Shown: positions 1-8,981 of the stretch, piece after piece | How the letters are laid out: the number at the start of each line of letters is the position of its first letter | Position numbering within the stretch: position 1 is the first letter of the stretch | NCBI RefSeq assembly: GCF_024972755.1 | Contig: NZ_CP087724.1 | Coordinates: forward strand, 2,604,001 to 2,668,000 | Source: Halanaeroarchaeum sp. HSR-CO | GTDB taxonomy: Archaea > Halobacteriota > Halobacteria > Halobacteriales > Halobacteriaceae | Length of the DNA: 64,000 nucleotides | Reading direction: 5' to 3' | The notes under the pieces: generated by a model | What the model saw: only the letters and a program-made list of their open reading frames with translations | Databases searched by the model: none | Told to the model about the DNA's origin: nothing | Program-made: the position numbers and the translations under genes

Positions 1-1
1 C

Positions 2-1222
2 GTCGGGAGCAGCGTGAAGGACCTCTCCGACCACCTGCGCATCTCGCGCGAGAAACTCTCCTACATCGTCGATTCGACCGCCGCCCCAGTATCGACGCTG
101 GGCATCTCCTCGTGGGTTGCCTTCCAGTTATCGATGATCGAGAGCGGCTACGAGGCTACCGACCTCGCGGCGGCCGAGGTCCCGAACGCCTTCGAGATCT
201 TCCTCCAGTCCATCCCATACAACATGTACGCCATCCTCGCCATCGCGATGGTCGGTATCGTCGTCCTCACCCGGCGGGACTTCGGCGAGATGCTCACGGC
301 CGAACACCGCGCCTCGACGACCGGGAGGGTGAGCCGGGAGGACGCCCGACCGATGCAGGACGTGCAGGCGGAACTCGGCGAACCAGCGGTCGAAAATCCG
401 CGACTTCGCTCCTTTTTCCTCCCAATCGGCGTCCTCGTGGTCGTCACCATCGGGTCGGCGCTGTACACCGGGTACGCGCCCGGCACGTCGGTGCGCGAGA
501 TGATCACCGGCGGCGACTATGCCATGGCCCTCATCTTCGGATCCTTCGCCATGGTCCTCTCCACGTACGTACTGGGCTATCTCGACGGCGTCCTGTCAGT
601 GAGCGACAGCGTGGACGCGACCATCGACGGGTTCGGGCTGATGTTGACCGCGGTGACGATCCTCGTCCTCGCGTGGTCAATCGGGAACGTCGCCAACGAC
701 CTCGGGACCGGCGAGTACGTCGCCGGTATCGCGACCCAGACGCTCTCACCGGCCGTTCTCCCGGTCGTCGTCCTCCTCGTGACCGGATTCGTCGCGTTCT
801 CGATGGGGACCGCCTGGGGCGCCATGAGCATCATGACGCCCATCGCCGTCCCGGTCGCCTGGGAGCTCACCGCCACCCACACCATGGTCGCCGTGGTCGT
901 GGCGATGGTCTTCTCGGGCTCGATCTTCGGTGACCACACTTCACCGATCTCCGATACGACCGTCCTCTCGGCGACGTTCACCGGCGCGGACCTGGTGGAC
1001 CACGTCCGTACCCAGCTGTACTACGCGGTCACCGTCGTCCTGATCGCGATCGGACTGATGCTGGTCTGGGGCTTTACCGGCATCTCGCCGTGGCTCCTCC
1101 TCGTCGTCGGCGTCCTCGTGCTGGTCGCCCTGGTCTACGGGCTCTCCGCCCTCGACGCCAGCCGGCGTGACATCGACCCGGTCCAGCGACCCGAGGGCGT
1201 AGGCTCCGCAAGCGAAGACTGA
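2..1222 (+). CDS. NhaC-type Na+/H+ antiporter, C-terminal part
   Basis: Membrane antiporter exchanging cytoplasmic Na+ for H+ or a related ion pair, assigned to the NhaC family from the C-terminal half. The frame is open at the left edge, so the N-terminus lies outside the window; a GTG at 14 is in frame but is unlikely to be the true start because the family is much longer. The visible 400 residues hold several hydrophobic helices, a soluble loop near residues 85-130, and the segment FGDHTSPISDTT, which is typical of the family and contains polar residues inside a membrane segment. The C-terminus is short, charged and cytoplasmic. The next gene starts after about 80 nt. Confidence 0.85.
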   Translation, partial: VGSSVKDLSDHLRISREKLSYIVDSTAAPVSTLGISSWVAFQLSMIESGYEATDLAAAEVPNAFEIFLQSIPYNMYAILAIAMVGIVVLTRRDFGEMLTAEHRASTTGRVSREDARPMQDVQAELGEPAVENPRLRSFFLPIGVLVVVTIGSALYTGYAPGTSVREMITGGDYAMALIFGSFAMVLSTYVLGYLDGVLSVSDSVDATIDGFGLMLTAVTILVLAWSIGNVANDLGTGEYVAGIATQTLSPAVLPVVVLLVTGFVAFSMGTAWGAMSIMTPIAVPVAWELTATHTMVAVVVAMVFSGSIFGDHTSPISDTTVLSATFTGADLVDHVRTQLYYAVTVVLIAIGLMLVWGFTGISPWLLLVVGVLVLVALVYGLSALDASRRDIDPVQRPEGVGSASED

Positions 1223-1278
1223 CCAGCCCGCTCGCCCCGATACGCGTTCCACCCCTCCCGCGAATCGTCACGGCCAAG

Positions 1279-1284
1279 TATATT
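1279..1284 (+). promoter_or_regulatory. TATA element of the RHH gene
   Basis: TATATT ends 20 nt before the ATG at 1304 in a locally AT-rich stretch, which fits a leaderless archaeal transcript. Confidence 0.5.
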
Positions 1285-1303
1285 CTCGCAATAATACCCC
1301 AGT

Positions 1304-1480
1304 ATGCCCAAGATAAGCGTCGAGGTCCCCGCGGAGTTACTCGCTGACCTCGACGACCACGTCGGCGCGGACGGCAAGTTCGTCAACCGAAGCGAGGCGA
1401 TCCGCGCGTCCATCCGGAAGACCCTCGACCTGCTCGACGACATCGACGACCGACAGGGTCGCCTAGAGGACGACGAATGA
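1304..1480 (+). CDS. Ribbon-helix-helix (CopG/MetJ-type) DNA-binding protein
   Basis: A 58-residue acidic protein with the RHH pattern: a short beta strand (PKISVEVPAELL) that would lie in the DNA major groove, then two helices, the second containing NRSEAIRASIRKTL. It is a transcription-regulator type fold. The stop codon overlaps the ATG of the next gene (ATGA at 1477-1480), so it is translationally coupled to a putative queuosine-precursor transporter. That makes local control of the transporter the simplest role, although the target is inferred from position only. It is too short for most ORF callers but has a good TATA element at the right distance. Confidence 0.8.
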   Translation: MPKISVEVPAELLADLDDHVGADGKFVNRSEAIRASIRKTLDLLDDIDDRQGRLEDDE

Positions 1481-2190
1481 CCGACCGTCTCGCGACGGCG
1501 CAGGTCGCCCTCGTCGGCCTGTTCGTCACGGCACTGGTGACCGCCCAGTTGACCGCAGCGAAGGTCCTGGCCATCGACATCCCCATCTCGCTCCCGCTCG
1601 CCGGCGAGACGCTCTTCCTGCCCGGTGCCGCGCTGGCCTACGCCATCACCTTCTTCGCCTCGGACGCCTACGCCGAACTCTACGGCCGGCGGGCCGCCCA
1701 GGTCCTGGTGAACGTGGCCTTCTTTCTCAACTTCGTCATGCTGGCGCTGGTCTGGAGCACCATCGCCGCGCCAGTCGCCCCGACCTCCCCCGTCGGTGCC
1801 GAGGCCTTCGCCGGCGTTCTCGGGCCGAGTACGAGCATCGTCGTGGGCAGCCTGGCCGCCTATCTGGTCAGCCAGAACTGGGACGTGCTCGTCTTTCACG
1901 TCCTCCGCGAGGTGACCGACGGGGCCCACCTGTGGCTCCGCAACCTCGCCTCGACGGCCTCGAGTCAGCTCATCGACACGGTCATCTTCGTCACGCTGGC
2001 GTTCTACGCGGTCCCGGCCCTTCTGGGGACCGCCGACCCGCTCAAACCGGCTGTCCTGGGAGGACTCATCGTCGGCCAGTACGTCCTCAAACTGCTAATC
2101 GCGGTGGCCGACACGCCGTTCGTCTACGCCGTGGTTGGGTTCGTCCGCCAACGCGAGCGCGACGAACAGGTAGTGGCGTCCGCGGACTGA
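1477..2190 (+). CDS. Queuosine-precursor transporter (VUT/YhhQ family)
   Basis: Integral membrane protein of 237 residues with about six hydrophobic segments, matching the VUT (COG1738, YhhQ) family that imports deazapurine precursors such as preQ0 or preQ1. The family signature is visible as a hydrophobic N-terminus with TAQLTAAKVLAID followed by FFASDAYAELYGRRAA, and later SQNWDVLVFHVLRE and SQLIDTVIFV. In archaea preQ0 feeds archaeosine formation in tRNA, so a salvage role is plausible. It starts inside the stop codon of the upstream RHH gene, so the two form one operon. The final residues are hydrophilic. Confidence 0.85.
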   Translation: MTDRLATAQVALVGLFVTALVTAQLTAAKVLAIDIPISLPLAGETLFLPGAALAYAITFFASDAYAELYGRRAAQVLVNVAFFLNFVMLALVWSTIAAPVAPTSPVGAEAFAGVLGPSTSIVVGSLAAYLVSQNWDVLVFHVLREVTDGAHLWLRNLASTASSQLIDTVIFVTLAFYAVPALLGTADPLKPAVLGGLIVGQYVLKLLIAVADTPFVYAVVGFVRQRERDEQVVASAD

Positions 2191-2277
2191 TACTGCCCCG
2201 TTCCACGGCCGGTCTCGACCGACCGGATCCCCACCCCATCCCGCAACTATTTGCCCACGGAGCCCAGCTATCCGGGC

Positions 2278-3147
2278 ATGCTCGGGCCGGCCCTCGCACT
2301 CTGCTTTGCACTCCTGATGGGATTCGCGAGCATCTTCTCGCGACGCGGACTGCAGACGGGGTCGTTCCGAGCGCTGTTGGTCATCTCGCTGGGGGTCGGA
2401 TCGGTCGTCTTCCTGGCGATGACCGCCGTCACCACCGGCTTCGCCGAGACCCCAGTCATGGGTGTCGTCTACGCCGGTATCGGCGCCATCATCGGGTCGG
2501 TCGCCGGCCGGTCGCTGTACTTTCTCGGGATCAACTACCTCGGCCCGGGAAAATCCCTCTCCGTCTCCGCGACGTCGCCGCTGTACGCCACCGTCTTCGC
2601 CTGGCTCGTCCTCGAGGAGACGATCACCCCGCTGGTCGTCGCCGGCACGGTCGCCATCGTGGGCGGCATCGTCGTCCTCTCGAAGGACATCCGGACCCAG
2701 ACCGCCGAGGAGAGCTATTCGAACGCAGTCGTCCTCTATCCGCTCGTCGCCGCAGTTATGCTGGCGATGGCGGTGACGCTCAGGAAACTCGCCCTCGACA
2801 CGGGAATCGCCCCGATCGAGGCGGGGACGGTCAACATGGTCGTCGGACTGGTCGTCGTCCTCCCGCTGTTCGCGACCCGGTGGCGACGGGAGATACTCGA
2901 GACCGATCCCACCGCACTGCGGCAGTTCAGCATCGCGAGCACGTTCATGGCGGTTGCGTTCATCCTCTACTTCGTGGGCCTGCAGATCACGAACGCCAGC
3001 ATCTTCTTCCCGCTAGTGCAAACCCAGCCGCTGTTCGCGCTCGCGTTCAGTGCGGCCTTGCTGGGCAATCTGGAGGTCATCTCCCGATGGTCGGTGGTCG
3101 GCTCGACAATCATCGTCGTCGGGGCGGCACTCGTCGTGCTGGGATGA
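2278..3147 (+). CDS. EamA/DMT-superfamily transporter
   Basis: Ten hydrophobic segments arranged as two repeated five-helix EamA halves in 289 residues, the usual length of drug/metabolite transporters. The halves begin around GPALALCFALLMGFAS and LYPLVAAVMLAMAV, and the first half carries the common PLYATVFAWLVLEE helix. The substrate cannot be told from the sequence. A TTG at 2251 would add nine residues, but the ATG at 2278 lies about 28-34 nt after a TATA-like ACTATTT at 2244 and starts the first membrane helix directly, so I prefer it. The gene stands alone between the transporter and the convergent sensor kinase. Confidence 0.85.
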   Translation: MLGPALALCFALLMGFASIFSRRGLQTGSFRALLVISLGVGSVVFLAMTAVTTGFAETPVMGVVYAGIGAIIGSVAGRSLYFLGINYLGPGKSLSVSATSPLYATVFAWLVLEETITPLVVAGTVAIVGGIVVLSKDIRTQTAEESYSNAVVLYPLVAAVMLAMAVTLRKLALDTGIAPIEAGTVNMVVGLVVVLPLFATRWRREILETDPTALRQFSIASTFMAVAFILYFVGLQITNASIFFPLVQTQPLFALAFSAALLGNLEVISRWSVVGSTIIVVGAALVVLG

Positions 3148-3316
3148 GGGCGTCGTCGGTGGGCCGCCGTGCAGCGGTGGGCCGGCTCACGGAACTCGAG
3201 GGGCCTGTAGCAGCAGTCGGTCGAACGTCGAGCGGTCGATATCGCCTCCCGAGATGGTGTCACGATCGTCACAGAGACCTGGTACGCTGTCTGTCCGTCC
3301 CGCCAGGTCGTTTCGC

Positions 3317-4828
3317 TCACTCGGGGTCGTCAGGGTGTGACCCGGTGGTCACCAGTTCGACGCCGAAGATCGCCCCCTGCGGGTCGTTGTCCTCGATCCA
3401 CACGGATCCACCGTACGTTTCGACCAGGGAGTGGACGAGGAACAGCCCCATTCCAGTCCCCCCACTCTCCAGCCCTTTTTCCGCCTGGCTGAATATCTGC
3501 GCTCGCTTCCCATCCGGTATTCCAGGGCCGTCGTCGGCCACCGTCACGACCGCCGAAGCGTCCCTGAGCGTGCTCCGTATCTCCACCCGCGGTTCGGCCG
3601 AGTCGTTGTGCTGGATCGCGTTGTTGACGAGATTCCGGAACACCGATGCGAGCATCGAGTTCGCCCGGACCGTCGTCCCGGGGGGGACCTCGTCGCGAAA
3701 GTCGATCGTTGCCTGCGTGAAGGTCTCTCGCCGTTTTTCCACCTCCTCTAGAAGTACCGACGATAGCTCGACTGGCTCCAGATCGGGATCGCTATCGGTC
3801 GTGATATCTTGAACGAGATCACTCGCCTCCTCGGTAATTTCGACCATGTGTTTGGCCGAATACGTGACCCGGTCGATGTACGCCACACCTGGCGGTGCCA
3901 CGTGGTCGCCGACCATCTCCAGCCACCCGATGATGACGTTCAGGTCGTTTCGGATATCGTGACGGAGCACCCGGTTGAGAATCTCCAGTTGTTCGCTCCG
4001 TCGACGGAGCGAGGTCTCCAGTTCCTTGAGTTGTGTGATCTCGTGGTTGACTGCGATGAACCGGTCGATTGCGCCGTCCGTATCGGTAACTGGTGCGATC
4101 GTCTGATTCAGAATGTACGTCTCCCCGCTCTTGCGCTCGTTTGTCACCACTCCATCCCAGACCTTGCCTGCCAAAATCGTGTCCCACAACTCCTCGTAGA
4201 ACGATTCGTCGTGCTCGCCGGACTGCAGAATTCGGGGATTTTTCCCGATTACCTCCTCGGACGGATACCCGGACTGTTGTTCGAACGCCCTGTTCACGTA
4301 CTGAATCGTTCCGTCGGGATCCGTGATGACGACGCCGTGGCCGGCATGCTCGTCCCTGATTGCCCGCAACTGGTGTTCCTGGACGGCGATCTTTCGAGAC
4401 TGCTCGCGCATCAGAAGGAGCGTTCGTAGCTGGTCGGCGAATCGATATTCCGCAATCGGCATCGTCACCACTGCATTGATCGCATCGAACAGAGCGGGTT
4501 GCTCCCGGCGAAGTTCTCGGCGCACGTGGCGTTCCTCGGTTTCGTCGACGAGCAAAATGACTGGTAATACCAGCGTCTCGATTTCCTTCCGCTCGAGGAG
4601 GGACTGGCGACGGTCAGCGAGAGCGCCGACATCGACGATCAAACAGTCGTACTCGGCCGTCAGTACGTCACTGGTCTCGGCCACCAGACCGTAGTCGTCC
4701 TGGGCGTCTATCCAGTCGGTCAGCACTCGCCGGTTGCCCCGATCACTGACGAGTGAGAGGATCTGTGCGGACGTGTTGGCGGTCGAATATCCGTCCGATC
4801 GGCCGTCGGGCGTGTGATCAGGCCCCAT
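3317..4828 (-). CDS. PAS-domain sensor histidine kinase
   Basis: Cytoplasmic signalling kinase of 503 residues with no membrane segment. Residues 20-140 form a receiver-like region (DCLIVDVGAL near 61-70) that lacks the full acidic pocket. Residues 160-265 are a PAS sensor (GVVITDPDGTIQYVNRAF, then GYPSEEVIGKNPRILQSG). The phosphoacceptor is His290 in NRVLRHDIRNDLNVI, a variant common in haloarchaeal kinases. The ATPase domain follows with VNNAIQHND, DDGPGIP and GGTGMGLFLV. Its start overlaps the end of the upstream KaiC gene by 11 nt, so both are probably made from one mRNA and act in the same pathway. No response regulator lies nearby. Confidence 0.9.
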   Translation of the reverse strand: MGPDHTPDGRSDGYSTANTSAQILSLVSDRGNRRVLTDWIDAQDDYGLVAETSDVLTAEYDCLIVDVGALADRRQSLLERKEIETLVLPVILLVDETEERHVRRELRREQPALFDAINAVVTMPIAEYRFADQLRTLLLMREQSRKIAVQEHQLRAIRDEHAGHGVVITDPDGTIQYVNRAFEQQSGYPSEEVIGKNPRILQSGEHDESFYEELWDTILAGKVWDGVVTNERKSGETYILNQTIAPVTDTDGAIDRFIAVNHEITQLKELETSLRRRSEQLEILNRVLRHDIRNDLNVIIGWLEMVGDHVAPPGVAYIDRVTYSAKHMVEITEEASDLVQDITTDSDPDLEPVELSSVLLEEVEKRRETFTQATIDFRDEVPPGTTVRANSMLASVFRNLVNNAIQHNDSAEPRVEIRSTLRDASAVVTVADDGPGIPDGKRAQIFSQAEKGLESGGTGMGLFLVHSLVETYGGSVWIEDNDPQGAIFGVELVTTGSHPDDPE

Positions 4829-6293
4829 TATTGGCGTCCAATGTCTGCTCCCGATCGTTCCACCCAGGGGTGCCGGTCAGTATTCCACGAAGGTGTGGAA
4901 GCGGGTCGCCAACCTGGAGGCCATATTCAGTGATCTCCAGTTCGCGAAGTGCCCGTTCGAAGGAACTGGTCCGCATTTTCAGGGCTCCGATCACCTTCCG
5001 TATTTCGCCGTGGTACTCGACATGTCGAATGAACAAGATCGTGTCGGCGAGATTGCTCGTCCCCCGTTCGGTCACCTTGAACTCGCCAGTAACCGAGTGG
5101 ACCTCGTGTGGAACGATGACGGTTACCCCCTGTGATCGCAGGTACCGACCGATCCGCAGGAGATCCCTGGCCGGGTCGTCGTCCATCCCCCGGAGGTTCT
5201 GCCCGAAGCCTTTGGTCCCGTCGATCATGACCACATCGACGCCCGCCTCCTCGACGGCGGTGCGGACCATGTGACCGAACTCGTCGACGGTATACGCGTC
5301 CGGAGGGACCTCCACGACGGAGAGGTCCCCCCGTTCGACCATCGGTTCGATCGGGATATTGATCGCTCTGGCGCGGTCGAGCAACGTGCGAGTGGACTCC
5401 TCGAACTCGTACAGCACCGCGCGTTCTCCCTGTGCGACGGCCTCCTTCAGGAACTGCACCCCCGTCGTCGTCTTGCCGGCACCGGTCGGACCGCTCAGCG
5501 CCGTCACCGTCCCCCTGCTCAAGCCCCCGTTGAGGAGTTGATCGAGTTCCGGGACGCCGGAAGAAAGTTTCGTGAGTTCGACATGATCCACTGGTTCGAG
5601 ATCGCCCCGTATCTTTGGAAAGACGGTCACTCCTGAATCGTCGATCTCGTAGGCGTGGCTCCCGGATCGGTACGAGGACCCCCGGAACTTCGAGACGCGG
5701 ACCGTCCGATAGTCCGAGTGGAGTTCGAGATTGATGACGGTGTCAGTGAGAAACTGCAGGTCGTCGTCGGGGATCGACGACGTTGCCTGAGAGGTCAACA
5801 CCACCGTCATATCGCGTGCGGAGAGGAAATCGAGGAACCCGAGGATCTGTTTTCGAAACTGGCGTTCGTCGGTGGTGAGAAACCGAAATTCGGTAATCGG
5901 GTCGAGTAATATACGGTCGGGGTCGATATCCTCGATAGTTTCTCTGAGAGCGGTGATGTAGTCCGGTTGTTCGACCGCTGCTCCCTCGAAGAGTGTGTAG
6001 GCTTCGTCCGGTGAGAACTGCTCGTCCGTCGGCGAGAGGTCGACGAAGTGGACGTCGTCGGCGTGCAGGTCGAACGCACTCGCCGTTCGATTGACGTAAT
6101 CGCTGGGTTCGCCGAGATTGACAAAGAGACTCGTCTCGCCCGCGTCAACGCCAGCCGAGAGGAAATAGAGGCTGAAGATCGTCTTCCCGGAACCAGGTGG
6201 TCCTCGAAGCAGTGCGTTCCGGCCGTCGATGAGACCGCCATTTAGGATGGTATCGACGCCGGGAATACCGGTCGAAACACGATCGGGAGTCAT
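4818..6293 (-). CDS. Double-domain KaiC-like RecA-superfamily ATPase
   Basis: Two tandem KaiC domains in 491 residues. Walker A motifs are GPPGSGKT (31-38) and GPTGAGKT (268-275); Walker B-like segments are RILLDP and VVMIDG. The second domain carries the EFEES glutamates (296-299) and the segment FKVTERGTSNLADTIL. Aligned with the cyanobacterial clock KaiC, the autophosphorylated Ser is kept (Ser413) but the following Thr is replaced by Asn414. No kaiA or kaiB is present. The ATG at 6293 is preferred over one five codons upstream. The overlap with the kinase gene suggests a signalling pair rather than a full clock. Known archaeal KaiC paralogues have varied and mostly untested roles. Confidence 0.88.
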   Translation of the reverse strand: MTPDRVSTGIPGVDTILNGGLIDGRNALLRGPPGSGKTIFSLYFLSAGVDAGETSLFVNLGEPSDYVNRTASAFDLHADDVHFVDLSPTDEQFSPDEAYTLFEGAAVEQPDYITALRETIEDIDPDRILLDPITEFRFLTTDERQFRKQILGFLDFLSARDMTVVLTSQATSSIPDDDLQFLTDTVINLELHSDYRTVRVSKFRGSSYRSGSHAYEIDDSGVTVFPKIRGDLEPVDHVELTKLSSGVPELDQLLNGGLSRGTVTALSGPTGAGKTTTGVQFLKEAVAQGERAVLYEFEESTRTLLDRARAINIPIEPMVERGDLSVVEVPPDAYTVDEFGHMVRTAVEEAGVDVVMIDGTKGFGQNLRGMDDDPARDLLRIGRYLRSQGVTVIVPHEVHSVTGEFKVTERGTSNLADTILFIRHVEYHGEIRKVIGALKMRTSSFERALRELEITEYGLQVGDPLPHLRGILTGTPGWNDREQTLDANNGA

Positions 6294-6483
6294 GCCACGT
6301 AGACACACCCCAGAGTCTTAACTCAAACGTCTATTCCCTGATAAAAAGAGCCACCAGACATCGTTTTCCGCGGGGAGTCGACGACCGTTCGAGCGGGAAC
6401 GCCGGGTTCGAAACGGCCGAACCGGCCGCTGGTTGGCACGGGAGACCACGAGCCGACGACCACACGGCCGTGAATGAAACCCG

Positions 6484-7257
6484 TTACGCGTCGACGACCT
6501 CGGCGAACCCGAATCTCGGTTTGATGCCGGTGACCTCGACGGTCACCGCGTCACCGGGTTCTGCGTCCGAGACGAACAGGGTGTATCCGTCGACGTAGGC
6601 GATGCCGTCGCCCTCGTCGCCGGTGTCGACGACCTCGACGTCGACCTCGTCGCCCTCGCGAAGCGGCGTCGTCAGCCGACCCTTCCCGACGACGTAGACC
6701 TCGGAGGAACTATCGCGCGACGCGTCCGGGCTGAGGACCCTGACGTATTCGAATTCGGCCTCGCAGTCCTCACGAAACGCCGCGAAGTCCTGGCCGTCGA
6801 AGACCTTCACCGCGAAGTCGCCGCCAGTGTCGAGCAGGTCGAGGGCCGTCTCCAGGGCCTGCCGGGCCAGGTGCACGGAGCGAGCGTGGTCCACGCTGTA
6901 CTCGCCGGTCATGTTCGGCGCCATGTCCGAGAGCACCGTATCGACCGGGCCACCGGCGGCCTCCCGAACGCGTTCTTTCGTCTCGTCTTCGGTCACGTCG
7001 CCGCGGATGGTCTCGACGTCGTGGTCCTCGAAATCCGGGATCCGCTGGAAGTCGACGCCGATGACGCGACCGGACGGGCCCACCGCCTCCGCCGCCACCT
7101 GGAGCCAGCCGCCCGGCGCCGCACCGAGGTCGACGACCGTTCCATCGGACGGGAGGAGGCCAACCTCGCGGTCGAGCTGTTTGAGCTTGTACGCGGACCG
7201 CGCGCGGTAGCCCTCCTGTTTCGACTTGTTGTAGTAGTGGTCCTTCGACCCGGTCAT
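6484..7257 (-). CDS. rlmE: 23S rRNA 2'-O-uridine methyltransferase RlmE with TRAM domain
   Basis: SAM-dependent 2'-O-ribose methyltransferase acting on large-subunit rRNA. Residues 1-190 are the FtsJ/RrmJ domain: the SAM site is VVDLGAAPGGWLQVA, and the catalytic K-D-K-E set reads Lys24 (SAYKLKQ), Asp111 (LSDMAPN), Lys151 (FAVKVFDG) and Glu186 (SSSEVYVV). Residues 198-257 form a C-terminal TRAM RNA-binding domain, a fusion normal for haloarchaeal RlmE and absent from the E. coli enzyme. It is divergent from the sliding clamp gene across a 245-nt gap. Confidence 0.92.
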   Translation of the reverse strand: MTGSKDHYYNKSKQEGYRARSAYKLKQLDREVGLLPSDGTVVDLGAAPGGWLQVAAEAVGPSGRVIGVDFQRIPDFEDHDVETIRGDVTEDETKERVREAAGGPVDTVLSDMAPNMTGEYSVDHARSVHLARQALETALDLLDTGGDFAVKVFDGQDFAAFREDCEAEFEYVRVLSPDASRDSSSEVYVVGKGRLTTPLREGDEVDVEVVDTGDEGDGIAYVDGYTLFVSDAEPGDAVTVEVTGIKPRFGFAEVVDA

Positions 7258-7468
7258 TGGCGGATGAAGGCCGTTCGACCCTTTACCCCCTTCGCTTGGG
7301 ATTGCGCCAGCGTCGCCGTCGCGGTCGATGCCCTCGTCGCACGTCGCGAGGGGTGCCGAGACGGTCGGATCGGCGGTACCGATGTTCGTACTCGCGATGG
7401 GGCCAACGGCGGGGGCGGCTTCGCCAAACCGGCCGGCTCGCCGGTCGAGACGGCCCCCGAACGGATGG

Positions 7469-7476
7469 CTTTTTAT
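7469..7476 (+). promoter_or_regulatory. TATA element of pcn
   Basis: CTTTTTAT is centred about 30 nt before the ATG at 7503, the spacing expected for a leaderless haloarchaeal gene. It supports the 7503 start over the in-frame ATG at 7482, which would fall too close to the transcription start. Confidence 0.65.
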
Positions 7477-7502
7477 GATGGGTGTGCCTACACGCGAACA
7501 AG

Positions 7503-8246
7503 ATGTTTAAGGCCATCGTGAGTGCCGATACGCTCCGGACCACATTGGACTCCGTGAGCGTCCTGGTGGACGAATGCAAGATCCACCTCAACGAAGCGGG
7601 ACTCGCCATCCGCGCTGTGGATCCGGCGAACGTGGGAATGGTCGACCTCGAACTCGACGCGACGGCGTTCGAGTCCTACGAGGCCGACGGGGGACTCATC
7701 GGGGTCAACCTCACCCGTCTCGAGGACATCGCCGGCATGGCCGACGCGGGCCAGTTGGTTCAGCTCGAACTCGACGAGGAGACCCGCAAACTCCACATCA
7801 AGATCGACGGTCTCGAGTACACCCTCGCGCTCATCGACCCCGACTCCATCCGCCAGGAACCCGACCTCCCCGACCTGGACCTCCCTGCGCGTATCGTCAT
7901 CGAGGGACGGGACATCGACCGGGCGGTCAGAGCCGCGGACATGGTCTCCGATCACATCGCACTGGGCGTCGACGCGAGCGAGGAGCTGTTCTACGTCGAC
8001 GCGGAGGGCGATACCGACGACGTTCACCTCGAACTCGGTCGCGAGGACCTCATCGACCTCGAGTCCGGAGACGCTCACTCACTTTTCTCCCTCGATTACC
8101 TGAAGGATATGAACAAGGCCATCCCGAAGGACGGCGAGGTCGCCGTCGACCTGGGCGAGGAGTTCCCGGTCAAGATGCACTTCGAGATCGCCGAGGGGCT
8201 GGGGCAGGTCACGTTCATGCTGGCCCCGCGCATCCAGAGCGACTGA
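7503..8246 (+). CDS. pcn: DNA polymerase sliding clamp (PCNA)
   Basis: Homotrimeric clamp that tethers replicative polymerase, ligase, Fen1 and other repair enzymes to DNA. The 247-residue length and the two-domain repeat are normal. Recognisable segments are [12 protein letters not shown] at the start, the interdomain connector region near residues 115-130, and the C-terminal motif [10 protein letters not shown], which helps bind PIP-box partners. The acidic composition is typical of halophiles. I chose the ATG at 7503 because PCNA proteins begin with MFKA-like sequence and the TATA spacing fits. It is followed closely by hjc, so replication and recombination genes are grouped here. Confidence 0.96.
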   Translation: MFKAIVSADTLRTTLDSVSVLVDECKIHLNEAGLAIRAVDPANVGMVDLELDATAFESYEADGGLIGVNLTRLEDIAGMADAGQLVQLELDEETRKLHIKIDGLEYTLALIDPDSIRQEPDLPDLDLPARIVIEGRDIDRAVRAADMVSDHIALGVDASEELFYVDAEGDTDDVHLELGREDLIDLESGDAHSLFSLDYLKDMNKAIPKDGEVAVDLGEEFPVKMHFEIAEGLGQVTFMLAPRIQSD

Positions 8247-8295
8247 CCGCCGCCAGTCAGCCGACGTTAAGGGCCTCCGGAACCGAGCAGCAGTG

Positions 8296-8718
8296 ATGAG
8301 TGCCAACCGGAAGGGGGACCGCCGCGAACGGGAACTCGTCAACGAACTCGACGAGCACGGCTTCGCCGTAATGCGCGCACCAGCGAGCGGGTCGGCGACC
8401 GCCCGCGAACTCCCCGACGTGCTGGCCGGCAACGGCGACGACTTCTACGCCATCGAGGCGAAATCCAGTGCCGGCGACCCCATCTACCTCACCGGCGAAG
8501 AGGTCGAGGCGCTGGTCTACTTCGCCCGGAACTTCGGGGCCAAACCACGCGTCGGCGTGCGATTCGACCGCGAGGCGTGGTACTTCTTTCACCCTGGCGA
8601 CCTCCACGTCACGGATGGCGGCAATTACCGCGTAAAAAAGGAGACCGCGCTCGCGGCCGGCGAGGACCTCCCGTCGCTGGCCGGCGAATCGACACAGTCA
8701 CGTCTCGGCGAGCGGTAA
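8296..8718 (+). CDS. hjc: Holliday junction resolvase Hjc
   Basis: Structure-specific endonuclease that cuts four-way DNA junctions during recombination and fork repair. The 140-residue protein shows the archaeal Hjc nuclease core: [15 protein letters not shown] at the start with the conserved Glu, ARELPDVLA (Asp41), and AIEAKSS (Glu54, Lys56), together the PD-(D/E)xK active site. The tail after residue 110 is a short hydrophilic extension. A GTG one codon upstream is possible. It sits 49 nt after pcn on the same strand, and archaeal Hjc is known to interact with PCNA, so the pairing makes functional sense. Confidence 0.93.
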   Translation: MSANRKGDRRERELVNELDEHGFAVMRAPASGSATARELPDVLAGNGDDFYAIEAKSSAGDPIYLTGEEVEALVYFARNFGAKPRVGVRFDREAWYFFHPGDLHVTDGGNYRVKKETALAAGEDLPSLAGESTQSRLGER

Positions 8719-8763
8719 CCGCGCTTCGGTGGCTTTTTGCTCGCCCTGACGAAACGGCGGGGT

Positions 8764-8964
8764 ATGAGTGTCGGACGCGACACGATCCGGGAGGCGCTGC
8801 TCGCCACCGTCGGGGTCGTCGTCTTCATCGCATTTCTCGTCGCCGCCGGGAGTATCTCGCCGGACGGAATCGACACGACCGGGGCCTACGTCATCGTGGG
8901 CGGCATCGTCGCATTCATCCTGACGATGGCGCTCATCGGCGTCTTCTTCATCGGCGACGACTGA
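8764..8964 (+). CDS. Small two-helix membrane protein, unknown function
   Basis: A 66-residue protein with two hydrophobic segments, roughly residues 10-29 and 39-62, joined by a short loop (GSISPDGIDTTG). The last residues GDD are acidic. I do not recognise a characterised family; similar short membrane proteins are common in haloarchaea. The ATG at 8764 is preferred over an in-frame TTG at 8739-region sequence because a TATA-like GGCTTTTT at 8731-8738 lies about 29 nt upstream. It lies between hjc and the convergent primase gene and overlaps neither. Confidence 0.7.
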   Translation: MSVGRDTIREALLATVGVVVFIAFLVAAGSISPDGIDTTGAYVIVGGIVAFILTMALIGVFFIGDD

Positions 8965-8981
8965 CCGCGAGCACCTCGGGC

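Noticed and set aside
1932-3812. Open frame of 626 residues on the plus strand
   Set aside because: Arg/Pro/Gly-rich composition, overlaps the queuosine transporter, EamA and kinase genes in other frames. High GC makes such shadow frames common.
4818-6293. A complete Kai circadian clock
   Set aside because: No kaiA or kaiB nearby, and the Thr of the Ser-Thr phosphorylation pair is replaced by Asn.
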